Below are positions 9,147 through 21,714 of a DNA stretch of 64,000 nucleotides, piece by piece (within the stretch, counting starts at the first letter, position 1; each line of letters begins with the position of its first letter). The translations under genes and the position numbers were made by a program. The notes under the pieces were generated by a model. The model was not told where the DNA came from and searched no databases. It worked only from the letters and a program-made list of their open reading frames with translations. The stretch spans positions 186,001-250,000 of the forward strand of contig NZ_AZUK01000001.1 in the NCBI RefSeq assembly GCF_000527035.1. The letters are read 5' to 3'. The stretch comes from Tolumonas lignilytica (GTDB taxonomy: Bacteria; Pseudomonadota; Gammaproteobacteria; Enterobacterales; Aeromonadaceae).

Positions 9147-10487
9147 TTATTGCTGGAACGGATAAATGCTGCCTAAGCCCATGATCCGCGTCAATTCATC
9201 TAACGCCTGACGGTTCTCAATCAAGAGTTGCGGGTCAGCGAGATCCGCTTCAGTTAAGCGATCACGGTAATAACGATCCACCCAGTTGTTAAGGGTGACA
9301 AATAAGGCATCGTTCATCAGTACTCCCGGTGCAACCGCCTGTAATTCAGCCTCGGTCAACACCACTCGCAAACGCAGGCAGGCAGGACCACCGCCATTGC
9401 GCATACTTTCGCGTAAATCGAAAACTTTCACTTCGTTGATCGGGCCACTGTGGCTGACAAGGCCACTCAAATAATCCCAAACCCGTTGACTCTGGCGCGA
9501 CTCTTCCGGCACCACGATCATCATTTTGCCATCAGGTTTGCTGAGTAACTGGCTGTTAAACAGATATGTGCTTACCGCATCCGCCACAGAAATCTGCGCT
9601 GCTGGCACTTCCACTGAAATGAACTCTGCCCCTAACCCTGACATTTTCTGAGCAATTTCATCCAATGCCTGCGCCTGATTCAAAAACGCCTGCTGGTGGT
9701 GGAACAGCACATTCCGGTTACTGACTGCAATAACGTCATTATGGAACACACCTTGGTCGATCACGTCCGGATCTTGCTGCACAAAGACCGTTTTGCCCGC
9801 ATCCAGCCCGTGCAGACGCATTACGGCTTCACTGGCTTCACGAGTCTGTCGTGCCGGAAAGCGTTGTGGTTCAACTTGTCCGCCAAAGGCTTGCTTGCCA
9901 TACACAAAGACTTCAACGCCAGCGTCCCCATACTCGCCGCATAACCGGTTATGGTTTGCCGCACCTTCGTCGCCCATCAGTGCCTGCTGCGGCAAAGCCG
10001 CATGGTGCGCAAAATGGGTACCGTTTCTGAAAATAGAACGTAATGTCGTGCTGGTGGTATCGGCTTCAATAGCGCGATGGAACTTGTTATTCAAGTTGGC
10101 GACCGTGAAATGAACCCGTCCATCGGCTGTATCAGCAGAGGGTGATACGGTTGCGGCATTAGCCGTCCACATTGAGGAAGCAGAACTCACCGCAGACAAT
10201 AACTGAGGGGACCGTTTGGCCACGGCTGCCAGCACTTGTGCATCAGTCCCCGAGAATCCTAATTGTCGTAACACGGGAATATGTGGCCGTTCCTGCGGCG
10301 GTAATACCCCTTGTTTAAACCCCATGTCGCTCAGCGTTTTCATTTTCTGCAAACCTTGCTTGGCCGCCAGTTTCGGGTTTGCAGGTGTATTCTTATTACT
10401 GGTCGAGGCAACATTACCGAACGATAAACCGGCATAATGATGTGTCAGGCCAACCAGACCATCAAAATTGACTTCATAGGCACTCAT
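9147..10487 (-). CDS. astB: N-succinylarginine dihydrolase
   Basis: A 446-aa enzyme of the guanidino-group-modifying (amidinotransferase/arginine deiminase) superfamily. It converts N2-succinylarginine to N2-succinylornithine, CO2 and two NH3. The N-terminus ([19 protein letters not shown]) is diagnostic. A histidine in [11 protein letters not shown] and the nucleophilic cysteine in [14 protein letters not shown] complete the active site. Full length for the family, and placed between astD and astE as in known ast/aru operons. Confidence 0.96.
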   Translation of the reverse strand: MSAYEVNFDGLVGLTHHYAGLSFGNVASTSNKNTPANPKLAAKQGLQKMKTLSDMGFKQGVLPPQERPHIPVLRQLGFSGTDAQVLAAVAKRSPQLLSAVSSASSMWTANAATVSPSADTADGRVHFTVANLNNKFHRAIEADTTSTTLRSIFRNGTHFAHHAALPQQALMGDEGAANHNRLCGEYGDAGVEVFVYGKQAFGGQVEPQRFPARQTREASEAVMRLHGLDAGKTVFVQQDPDVIDQGVFHNDVIAVSNRNVLFHHQQAFLNQAQALDEIAQKMSGLGAEFISVEVPAAQISVADAVSTYLFNSQLLSKPDGKMMIVVPEESRQSQRVWDYLSGLVSHSGPINEVKVFDLRESMRNGGGPACLRLRVVLTEAELQAVAPGVLMNDALFVTLNNWVDRYYRDRLTEADLADPQLLIENRQALDELTRIMGLGSIYPFQQ

Positions 10488-10505
10488 ATTCAGACTCCGG
10501 TTTTA

Positions 10506-13030
<2,525 letters not shown>

Positions 13031-13091
13031 AGTGTTAATCCTTTTGCTGTTTGAAATGATAAGAATGAAATAACGGGCATGAGAAGAGCGG

Positions 13092-14117
13092 CTAATGTTC
13101 AGGTAACGGCAACCAGCGAATACGACTGCCCGCGTCCACCTTTAATGCTTCGGCGTGTTCCGGCTTCAGGCAGAAGGATGACGAGTTCATTGCTGGAATG
13201 TGGGTTACGATGGCACGAAAACCGATCAACTGATCATTGATAACCAGCCCTAGCTGATCAGTCATTTCCGGCATACCAATCTCCACAGTGGCAACCTTGC
13301 TCTGTTGCCAGCTATACAGCGTATTGCGACGCGCCGTGACAATCGGGCCCGCATCAAAAATTTCGACGAAATTGTCGGCCTCGAATCCGTCGCCAGAGAG
13401 TATCTCGAACTGCAATTCCGCATCAGGATGAACCAGCCCCATCACGGCTTGTGCTTCTTCATTCAGCAGCGATACATACAGCGGATGATGTGGCATGAGT
13501 TCCGCAATAAACGTTTTATTGCGTGTGCCGTTGTAATACTCAACCTGGTTGTAGTCGATCCCGAAAAATTTACGGCCCACATGCTCCCAAAACGGGCTAT
13601 GCCCCGCTTTATCAGCAATGCCCGGTAATACCGCGAGCAGTGCCTGAGAAAAACGTTCTGGATGTTGTGCGATAAAAAGTAGCCGCCCCAATGACAGTAG
13701 TTGTGGCAAATGGGTATTACGCAGTGCCGGTGTGATAAAGAAAGAACAAAGTTGGGAATGATCACTTAATGCATGCGTCAACGTCAGCGCATGCACTCTG
13801 TTATGCACTTTTAAGGCACGGGATGAATGTACAATCACGTCATTGCGATAGGCGTAAAAAGGATCAAGATAACCCGCTTGAGCCACGATAGCTGACGTAC
13901 CCAAGAGTTGCCCGGTAGCCGTCTCTTCCAGCACAAAAAAATAGCTCTCTTCAGCAGGCATCATGACATCCGACTGCAAAGCCGACAGCGATTGTTCTAC
14001 TTTATCCAGCAGATTTCTCCGGTGTGCTGGCAGGGTGCACACCATCGGGCCACTGGCTTCGGCTAAACGTTCTATCTGAGCTAAATCGGCCATTGCCGCC
14101 GGACGCATGATGATCAT
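13092..14117 (-). CDS. aruF: Arginine/ornithine succinyltransferase, AruF-type subunit
   Basis: A 341-aa paralogue of the neighbouring AstA/AruG protein, sharing the same framework (SELCSFF-type segment seen as [54 protein letters not shown]) but clearly diverged. In Pseudomonas the enzyme is a heteromer of AruF (AI) and AruG (AII), and the order aruC-aruF-aruG-aruD-aruB-aruE is reproduced here. It starts six bases after astC. The AI/AII assignment rests on gene order and should be confirmed by alignment. Confidence 0.88.
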   Translation of the reverse strand: MIIMRPAAMADLAQIERLAEASGPMVCTLPAHRRNLLDKVEQSLSALQSDVMMPAEESYFFVLEETATGQLLGTSAIVAQAGYLDPFYAYRNDVIVHSSRALKVHNRVHALTLTHALSDHSQLCSFFITPALRNTHLPQLLSLGRLLFIAQHPERFSQALLAVLPGIADKAGHSPFWEHVGRKFFGIDYNQVEYYNGTRNKTFIAELMPHHPLYVSLLNEEAQAVMGLVHPDAELQFEILSGDGFEADNFVEIFDAGPIVTARRNTLYSWQQSKVATVEIGMPEMTDQLGLVINDQLIGFRAIVTHIPAMNSSSFCLKPEHAEALKVDAGSRIRWLPLPEH

Positions 14118-14123
14118 AACTAT

Positions 14124-15419
<1,296 letters not shown>

Positions 15420-15442
15420 TCATTTATATTTAAACCACCGAC

Positions 15443-16426
15443 TCAACTCGCCTTTAATTTATTATTACGTTCATCTCTCGGTGTTAGATTAAAAAAAGAT
15501 TTATAAGCACTCGAAAAATGAGGGCCACTTGAAAAACCACAACTCAACCCTATTTGAATGATCGACTGACTGCTGGTTAATAAAAGTTGTCTGGCTCTTT
15601 TTAGCCTCAACTCTAGATAGTATTTAGCCGGCATATTGCCAACATAGCGCTTAAACAAGCGTTCGAGCTGTCTGCGGGATAAATTCACTAATTCTGCGAT
15701 TTCTTCTGTCGCCAATGGTTCTTCCATATTTTGTTCCATCAGCTCCATGGCCAGCGTCAGCTTCGGCTGTGTTTCCCCACCCAGATTATGCAGGGGAATA
15801 CGCTGCCGCTCGTCGGGCAAGCGCATACGGTCAATGCATAAATATTCAGCCACCAGAGCGGACACTTCATTATCTTCATATTTTTCAATTAGATAGAGCA
15901 TAAAGTCCAGATTAATTGCCTTTCCGGCACAGCTCATTCGTTGTTGTGACGTTTCAAAAAGATGAGGTGTTACGTGAAGATCATGGTAAATGTCACTCAA
16001 CTGGTCCAACGCCTGCCAATGCACTGTCACTGGCTGATCGCGAATTAAACCTGATTCCGCCAGCCAGAATGCCCCCATATCAACACCGATCAACATTAAT
16101 TCTGGTTGGCACCCTGCGCGCTGCAGAAATCGTTTTATCCGAATATCTATTTTTTTTGTTGGCTGAATTTCACTGATCACCATTAATATATCTAATGATA
16201 TTGAATCCTCTATTGAATATTCAGCATTAATATTCACTCCATTTTTCAATTCAATTTGTTTGTCATCTCTGTCTGCAACAAAGACGAACTGATATTTATT
16301 TTCTCCAATAACTTTATTAGCCTGAATAAATGGCTCCTGAATGGAGCCCAGCGTAAAAAAAGAACATGGAGAAACAATGAACAGTCCAATTTTAACTATT
16401 GGCTGCGTTGTTGAATTATTTGACAT
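15443..16426 (-). CDS. argR: AraC-family arginine regulator, Pseudomonas ArgR type
   Basis: A 327-aa protein with an N-terminal DJ-1/GATase1-like ligand domain (about 10-190) and a C-terminal AraC double helix-turn-helix (about 225-320; LVNLSRRQLERLFKRYVGN and GLSCGFSSGPHFSSAYK). This is the architecture of Pseudomonas ArgR, which is unrelated to the E. coli ArgR hexamer. It directly follows aotP and precedes astC, as in the Pseudomonas aot-argR-aru locus. A six-base hairpin (TTAACC-GGCA-GGTTAA, 16433-16448) sits between aotP and argR and may modulate read-through. Activation of both flanking operons in response to arginine is inferred from the family. Confidence 0.9.
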   Translation of the reverse strand: MSNNSTTQPIVKIGLFIVSPCSFFTLGSIQEPFIQANKVIGENKYQFVFVADRDDKQIELKNGVNINAEYSIEDSISLDILMVISEIQPTKKIDIRIKRFLQRAGCQPELMLIGVDMGAFWLAESGLIRDQPVTVHWQALDQLSDIYHDLHVTPHLFETSQQRMSCAGKAINLDFMLYLIEKYEDNEVSALVAEYLCIDRMRLPDERQRIPLHNLGGETQPKLTLAMELMEQNMEEPLATEEIAELVNLSRRQLERLFKRYVGNMPAKYYLELRLKRARQLLLTSSQSIIQIGLSCGFSSGPHFSSAYKSFFNLTPRDERNNKLKAS

Positions 16427-16463
16427 GGCAATTTAACCGGCAGGTTAATTATGCATATTGATT

Positions 16464-17237
16464 TTATTTTAATGCACCAGACAAAAATTGTTTAAGCCGT
16501 TCGCTTTTAGGATTGCCAAACAATTCATTCGGATGTCCTTCTTCTTCGATCTTTCCCTGATGCAGAAAAATAACATGATTTGACACATTTCTGGCAAACC
16601 CCATCTCATGGGTTACCACAATCATCGTTTTCCCTTCTTCTGCCAACTTCTGCATAATTTTTAAAACTTCACCGACTAGTTCCGGATCAAGTGCCGATGT
16701 CGGTTCGTCAAAGAGCAATACTTCCGGCTCCATCGCTAATGCACGGGCAATCGACACGCGCTGCTGTTGCCCACCAGACAGATGGGATGGATATTTCTTT
16801 CGTGCCAGCTCATCAATACCTACTTTTTCCAGATATTTAATGGCCCGGTCTTGCGCTTCATCCTTGCTAATGCCTAACACCTGAATGGGTGCCGCCATGA
16901 CGTTTTCCAAAACAGTCATGTGATTCCACAGGTTGAAGTGCTGAAACACCATCGTGAGTTTGGTACGTAGCAGTTGCAATTGTTTGCTATCCACCACCTT
17001 TAACTGGCTATCTAAATCACGCACCATGCGGATCTCTTTACCATTAATGTAAATCGAACCCTCACTGGGTTTTTCCAGAAAGTTCATGCAACGCAAAAAG
17101 GTACTTTTGCCTGAGCCAGAGGAGCCAATAATACTGATCACATCTCCCGCTTTAGCCTGTAAGGAAACCCCTTTGATAACCAGATGATCGCCATATTGTT
17201 TGTGCAGCTCTTTCACCGCCAGTTTACAGTCCTGCAT
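16464..17237 (-). CDS. aotP: Arginine/ornithine (basic amino acid) ABC importer ATPase
   Basis: A 257-aa ABC ATPase of the HisP/AotP class. Walker A is GSSGSGKST (about 38-46), the signature is [15 protein letters not shown], Walker B is [13 protein letters not shown], and the switch histidine lies in [10 protein letters not shown]. It energises import through the two permeases encoded just upstream, from which it is separated by about 17 bases. The linked catabolic genes make arginine/ornithine the likeliest substrate; histidine/lysine-type specificity cannot be excluded. Confidence 0.94.
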   Translation of the reverse strand: MQDCKLAVKELHKQYGDHLVIKGVSLQAKAGDVISIIGSSGSGKSTFLRCMNFLEKPSEGSIYINGKEIRMVRDLDSQLKVVDSKQLQLLRTKLTMVFQHFNLWNHMTVLENVMAAPIQVLGISKDEAQDRAIKYLEKVGIDELARKKYPSHLSGGQQQRVSIARALAMEPEVLLFDEPTSALDPELVGEVLKIMQKLAEEGKTMIVVTHEMGFARNVSNHVIFLHQGKIEEEGHPNELFGNPKSERLKQFLSGALK

Positions 17238-17254
17238 ATAAATTCCTTTTCCTG

Positions 17255-17971
17255 TCAGTGAGATGAAACAGGTTTAAGATGACGTAGCCAGTGTTTTTCA
17301 GCACGTTTAAACAGTGCCACCAGCAAAAATGAAATCATGAGATAAATGACCGCCGCGATACCAAACGCATGGAATGATTTATAGGTGGCAGCATTAACGT
17401 CCCGAGCGATCTTCAAGACATCAGGCACCGTCGCCGTAAAGGCCAGTGAAGTTGCATGCAGCATCAGGATCACTTCATTGCTGTATGTTGGTAAGGCTCT
17501 GCGTAATGCGGAAGGTATAATGATGGAGGTATAAAGTTTCCAGCCGGAAAAACCATACGCTCTGGCAGCTTCCACTTCACCGTAATTCATTGCCCGAATT
17601 GCCCCGGCAAAAATCTCTGTGGTATATGCGCAAGTGTTCAGAATTAGCGCCAGAATGGTACAGTTGTAGCCGCTGCGAAAGAACCAGTTCAAAAACTCGG
17701 TATTCCTTACGCCTTCCAGCGTGTACACGCCTGAATAAAACACCAATAACTGCACATAAAGCGGTGTGCCACGGAAGATGTATGAATAAACCCAGACCGG
17801 CATCCAGAGCCATTTCTTACTGGAAACACGCGCGACCGCCATCGGGATGGAAAGAAAAAAACCAATTGTTACGGAAATAACCAACAACCACAGGGTTACT
17901 GCAATACCTGTAAAATGATAGCCATCCGACCAGAGGAAGGCTTTGCCATAACTGTTTAAAATATCAATCAT
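17255..17971 (-). CDS. aotM: Basic amino acid ABC importer permease (HisM/AotM)
   Basis: A 238-aa inner-membrane permease with about five hydrophobic helices and the EAA loop ([30 protein letters not shown]). The start at [22 protein letters not shown] is chosen because it matches HisM N-termini and gives a four-base ATGA overlap with aotQ; a longer reading begins 15 codons earlier. It forms the transmembrane pore with AotQ. Confidence 0.93.
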   Translation of the reverse strand: MIDILNSYGKAFLWSDGYHFTGIAVTLWLLVISVTIGFFLSIPMAVARVSSKKWLWMPVWVYSYIFRGTPLYVQLLVFYSGVYTLEGVRNTEFLNWFFRSGYNCTILALILNTCAYTTEIFAGAIRAMNYGEVEAARAYGFSGWKLYTSIIIPSALRRALPTYSNEVILMLHATSLAFTATVPDVLKIARDVNAATYKSFHAFGIAAVIYLMISFLLVALFKRAEKHWLRHLKPVSSH

Positions 17972-18654
17972 AGTGCCGCCTTTCGATGTCCCACTTCGTA
18001 ACGACGCTCTAACCATAAGAGCATCAGATTTGAAAGCGTGGTGAAGAACAAATAAACAACCGCAGCCACAATCGTGAATAAAAAGAAGTGATACGTCCCC
18101 TTCCCGGCATTTTGAGTGGCCTTCACCACGTCGGCTAACCCAATGATCGAGACCAGGGCCGTTGCTTTCAACGTCACTTGCCAGTTATTAGCTATTCCTG
18201 GTAATGCAAAACGCATCATTTGTGGAAATAAAATAATCCGGAATATTTGCCACGGAGAAAAACCATATGCCACGCCAGCTTCTATCTGTCCTTTGGGAAC
18301 AACCAGAAATGCACCTCTGAATGTTTCGGTGAAATAAGCACCATAGATAAAGCCGATCGTTAAAACCCCTGCAATAAATGGGTCTATATTAATTTGCGAC
18401 ATACCCACATATTCAGTTAGTGAATTTAAAGTAATTTGCAATCCATAGAAAATTAATAACATCAGCACTAAATCAGGGATACCACGAATTAAAGTGGTAT
18501 ATATATCCGTGATAATAGCAATCCATCTGTTACCAAATAATTTTGCACTGGCGCCGATTAAGCCAAGAAGAATGGAAACTATCACTGATAGAAATGCCAA
18601 CTCAATGGTAATCAGTGCACCTTGTAATATTATGGGGCCATATCCGTACAGCAT
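17968..18654 (-). CDS. aotQ: Basic amino acid ABC importer permease (HisQ/AotQ)
   Basis: A 228-aa permease, the usual HisQ length. The N-terminus MLYGYGPIILQGALITIELA is typical, and there is an EAA-like loop (QIEAGVAYGFSPWQIFRIILFP). The start is set by the family N-terminus and an AGGAA ribosome-binding site; an in-frame ATG 12 codons upstream is less likely. A strong hairpin lies between this gene and aotJ. Confidence 0.93.
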   Translation of the reverse strand: MLYGYGPIILQGALITIELAFLSVIVSILLGLIGASAKLFGNRWIAIITDIYTTLIRGIPDLVLMLLIFYGLQITLNSLTEYVGMSQINIDPFIAGVLTIGFIYGAYFTETFRGAFLVVPKGQIEAGVAYGFSPWQIFRIILFPQMMRFALPGIANNWQVTLKATALVSIIGLADVVKATQNAGKGTYHFFLFTIVAAVVYLFFTTLSNLMLLWLERRYEVGHRKAAL

Positions 18655-18671
18655 AATTACTTTCCTGATAT

Positions 18672-18696
18672 GGGCAGGTGACAAAATCACCTACCC
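18672..18696 (-). other. Intercistronic hairpin between aotJ and aotQ
   Basis: A ten-base stem, GGGTAGGTGA / TCACCTGCCC on the minus strand with one T-G pair and a TTTTG loop. It sits directly after the binding-protein stop codon. There is no T-tract, so it is better read as an mRNA-stabilising or attenuating hairpin that keeps binding protein in excess over permease, as known for hisJ/malE-type operons. Confidence 0.6.
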
Positions 18697-18706
18697 TTTT
18701 TCATGC

Positions 18707-19486
18707 TTATTTACCGTAGATATCAAAATCAAAATATTTTTTCGCGATGGTTGCATAAGTACCATCTTTAATCATGGCGGCCAGGGCTTTATTCAATTTC
18801 GCTTTTAATGCGCCATCTTCCTTGCGAAGACCAATACCAGCACCCACACCAAAATATTTCACTTCATTAACTTCAGGACCAGCAAACGCAAAACCTTTAC
18901 CCTGAGGTTGCTTCAGGAAGCCTTCATTGGCAGCCACCGCATCCTGAAATGCAGCATCCAGACGACCATTCACCAAGTCTGCATAAACCAAATCCTGCGT
19001 TTGATACGCAACAACATCGACTCCTTTCTGAGCCCATTGCTCTTTTGCGTAAGTTTCGGCGGTGGTTCCCTGGAATACCCCTACACGTTTACCTTTTAAT
19101 GATGTCAAAGTAGGTTGCAGTGTTGAACCTGAAGCAGCCACTAAACGAGCCGGTGTTCCATACATTTTATCTGTAAAATCAATCTCTTTCTGGCGTTGTT
19201 CGGTAATAGACATAGAAGAAAGAATGGCATCAATTTTTTTAGCTTTTAATGAAGGAATTAAGCCATCAAAATCCCCTTCTACCCAGGTACATTTTACCGC
19301 GATGCGCTTGCAAAGCTCATTACCCAAATCAATATCGAAGCCCGCCAATTTGCCGTCCGGTGTTTTTACTTCAAATGGCGCATAACCAGGTTCCACACCC
19401 AAACGGATATTTTTAAGATCAGTGGCATAAGCAGAAAACGCAGCGGATGCAGCCAAGACACAAGCAAGTTTAAGCACTTTATTCAT
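18707..19486 (-). CDS. aotJ: Periplasmic basic amino acid-binding protein (HisJ/ArgT/AotJ)
   Basis: A 259-aa solute-binding protein with a classical signal peptide ([21 protein letters not shown], cleavage near residue 21). The mature part carries [46 protein letters not shown] and [13 protein letters not shown], very close in pattern to HisJ/ArgT. It is the first gene of the aotJ-Q-M-P-argR transcription unit. It delivers arginine/ornithine (or lysine/histidine) to AotQM. Confidence 0.94.
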   Translation of the reverse strand: MNKVLKLACVLAASAAFSAYATDLKNIRLGVEPGYAPFEVKTPDGKLAGFDIDLGNELCKRIAVKCTWVEGDFDGLIPSLKAKKIDAILSSMSITEQRQKEIDFTDKMYGTPARLVAASGSTLQPTLTSLKGKRVGVFQGTTAETYAKEQWAQKGVDVVAYQTQDLVYADLVNGRLDAAFQDAVAANEGFLKQPQGKGFAFAGPEVNEVKYFGVGAGIGLRKEDGALKAKLNKALAAMIKDGTYATIAKKYFDFDIYGK

Positions 19487-20034
19487 AATGGTTCGTCTCT
19501 ATTAGTTGGTGAGATGTTAATACAATTACCGGTCTCATAACTGCACGATGTATGCCAGTTAATTTGTTATAACTTGATATATTTATATTCTGGATATTTA
19601 CATCAATAATATGCATGACTAATCAAATTGAAGCATTTTATGTAAACATCTATTCAATAAATACCCGCTCTGATTTTTGCTCCCATCCAAACAGAAAAAC
19701 GCATATCGATTTATTTTGGTGCAAAAACTAACCCTAATAGGGCAAAAACACAAAATGAAGCAATAAAAAGGAAGATTGTGATTCATATACGAACCGAAAA
19801 TGAATCATTTTGAAACAAATTCGCACCAATTCCACACTCAAAACACATGAGTGATAACAATAAGATTTGCGACATATATTTACAGATATGCCTCAATTTT
19901 TTAAAAAACAGCCCTAGAGAATGATTATTTAAAAACAAAATAATATTAATATGAATAATTATTGACTCAATTGATTTATACAATACTGAGCCAATAATAT
20001 AATTTCATCTGCTATAAGTTAGACATGTTCATAT
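19487..20034. other. 548-base AT-rich intergenic region upstream of aotJ
   Basis: This gap separates aotJ from the 3' end of ctlX. It must contain the aot promoter, but no single -35/-10 pair stands out in the AT-rich sequence. One exact TGTCGC (minus strand, 19869-19874) matches the Pseudomonas ArgR half-site hexamer, but the required spaced second copy is not evident. No supported gene. Confidence 0.4.
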
Positions 20035-20958
20035 TTATTGGAAATTACGCAGCGGTAGGTGTATTTCGGCGATCATGCAACGTGCACCACCGCCACCCAA
20101 TATCTCAATAGTATCCAGTTTGGCAATCACCGGCTTTACATGGGTAGTAAGCAGTGTTTGCTGAGATAGACTTAATGCATCCCAGGCTCTTTGTGACATG
20201 GCCATTATTGGTTCGCCCGCCTTATTGTGTAACTCAAGCACATTTCCGGCGAAATGAAGGGTTTGATGTAGCGAGATATCTAAAACACTTTTTCCTGTCT
20301 GTTTCAGTAATTTCACCAATGCATTCCGTTCATCTTCATCACGAATCGCTTCCAGACACACCACAGCCAGAGTTCGCCCGATACTCATCATCACATTGGT
20401 ATGATAAATATCCCGTCCTGCCGCATCCTGAGCCGTAAACCAGAATGCCTGATAGTCGAGCAGCCGGGAGAATTCAGCCATGACGGATGTATGACTCCGG
20501 GACGAACGACAGACATATGCAATGCGATGTTCGCGATCCAGCACCAGAGACCCGGTTCCCTCTAAAAACTGATTGTTTGATTCAAATGACGAGAGATCAG
20601 TGATCTGCTGAATTTCAAATCTCTCTTTCAGTTTCTGCAAAAGAGAGAGATTGCGTTCTAAACGACGATTAACTGCCTCCATAGGATAAAGTACGACGGC
20701 ACCATCATCATGAAAGCTCACCCAATTATTCGGAAAGATCGAATCAGGGGTATGATATTCAACAGAATCTTGCTCAACGGTTACATCAATACCCGCATCA
20801 CGAAGTTGTCTGACATAAGCATCGAATTCTTTCACTGCTGCATCGTGTGATGATGCAGAATGTTCTCCCGGTTGTTGAAACGCATTACTTCCTGTCGTTT
20901 CCCGATTACATTCAAACCGGCTAGGACGAACTATCAATATATGTTGGGTTGTTTGCAT
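20035..20958 (-). CDS. ctlX: Citrulline hydrolase, CtlX-type (arginine deiminase superfamily)
   Basis: A 307-aa guanidino-group-modifying enzyme that should hydrolyse citrulline to ornithine, CO2 and ammonia, or act on a related arginine derivative. Family marks: IVRPSRFECNRETTGSNAFQ near the N-terminus, IFPNNWVSFH, the HTNVMMSIG histidine, and the C-terminal nucleophile in GGGGARCMIAEIHLP. It lies at the end of the arginine locus, divergent from an Lrp-family gene, which fits arginine-family metabolism. Substrate assignment is by family. Confidence 0.85.
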   Translation of the reverse strand: MQTTQHILIVRPSRFECNRETTGSNAFQQPGEHSASSHDAAVKEFDAYVRQLRDAGIDVTVEQDSVEYHTPDSIFPNNWVSFHDDGAVVLYPMEAVNRRLERNLSLLQKLKERFEIQQITDLSSFESNNQFLEGTGSLVLDREHRIAYVCRSSRSHTSVMAEFSRLLDYQAFWFTAQDAAGRDIYHTNVMMSIGRTLAVVCLEAIRDEDERNALVKLLKQTGKSVLDISLHQTLHFAGNVLELHNKAGEPIMAMSQRAWDALSLSQQTLLTTHVKPVIAKLDTIEILGGGGARCMIAEIHLPLRNFQ

Positions 20959-21057
20959 GACTTATGCTCAAATTAACGAAGTGATGCAGACTATTTTGCA
21001 GATTTGCCCTTCGTCATTTCGGTTGTATTCAGCAATATGGACATGCAATTTCAGGCA

Positions 21058-21090
21058 AAACAGCGGCCCCGACAGCCGATTCCGCTGTTT
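21058..21090. promoter_or_regulatory. Nine-base perfect inverted repeat between ctlX and the Lrp gene
   Basis: AAACAGCGG and CCGCTGTTT flank a 15-base spacer in the 192-base divergent gap. Half-site centres are 24 bases apart, suitable for a dimeric regulator on one face of the helix. It is not followed by a T-tract. Likely an operator for the adjacent Lrp-type regulator; the assignment is inferred. Confidence 0.5.
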
Positions 21091-21150
21091 AGAGCAAATA
21101 ATCTGAACACCGATTACATATCGGCTTGAGCAAGATACAGGTGAACAAAC

Positions 21151-21615
21151 GTGACAACATCTAACTACAAGTTGGATCGCATTGATCAAAAGATCATTGA
21201 AATACTAAAACTTGATGGAAGAATCAGTTATCAACGGCTGGCTGAATTGGTTCATCTCACACCCCGGCCATGTCAGGAACGGGTACGCAAACTGGAACGT
21301 GTCGGCGTGATCCGAGGTTATACTGCGTTGATCGACGAACCTGCGCCGCCTCAAAATGGCGTAATTCTGCAATTGCAGATCGCTCTGGCCAGTCAAAGTG
21401 GCAGAGCAGCGCAAGCAGCATTCGAGGCTGAAGTCAATCAGCGCGCTGACGTCTTGGCCTGTTGGTTAGTGAGTGGCCCGTTTGACTATATGCTGCGGCT
21501 GCGTTGCACCGACATGGACGCCTACCGAACCATCAGTAATACATGGTTGAGTAACACCTCTTTCAAGATCGAAAAAATCATTAGCAGCCCGGAAATGCAA
21601 ACCGTAAAAGAGTAA
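21151..21615 (+). CDS. Lrp/AsnC-family transcriptional regulator
   Basis: A 154-aa regulator with an N-terminal winged helix (YKLDRIDQKIIEILKLDGRISYQRLAELVHL, about 5-36) and a C-terminal RAM ligand-binding domain (GPFDYMLRLRCTDMDAYR). The start is a GTG, the only one giving the expected N-terminus. It is divergent from ctlX and next to the arginine transport/catabolic genes, so an amino acid of the arginine family is a plausible effector. Confidence 0.88.
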   Translation: MTTSNYKLDRIDQKIIEILKLDGRISYQRLAELVHLTPRPCQERVRKLERVGVIRGYTALIDEPAPPQNGVILQLQIALASQSGRAAQAAFEAEVNQRADVLACWLVSGPFDYMLRLRCTDMDAYRTISNTWLSNTSFKIEKIISSPEMQTVKE

Positions 21616-21623
21616 CCAGCCAC

Positions 21624-21659
21624 ATTATTAACACGCAAATAACATGTATTGTTAATAAT
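21624..21659. promoter_or_regulatory. Nine-base inverted repeat between the Lrp gene and the GGDEF-EAL gene
   Basis: ATTATTAAC and GTTAATAAT are perfectly complementary across an 18-base spacer, between the lrp-like stop and the next gene. No T-run follows, so it may be an operator for the c-di-GMP gene rather than a terminator; either reading is possible. Confidence 0.4.
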
Positions 21660-21714
21660 ATCCGACCGGGTCTGCCATACTTGCCAGAACACTTACTATA
21701 AGGTATCGAGCTGT

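Noticed and set aside
19869-19874. Exact TGTCGC hexamer of the Pseudomonas ArgR half-site upstream of aotJ (minus strand)
   Set aside because: A single hexamer is expected by chance, and the second half-site and AA spacing of the consensus are not present.
19783-19983. 66-codon minus-strand frame upstream of aotJ
   Set aside because: Ile/Asn/Phe-rich product of AT-rich DNA, no ribosome-binding site, no recognisable fold.
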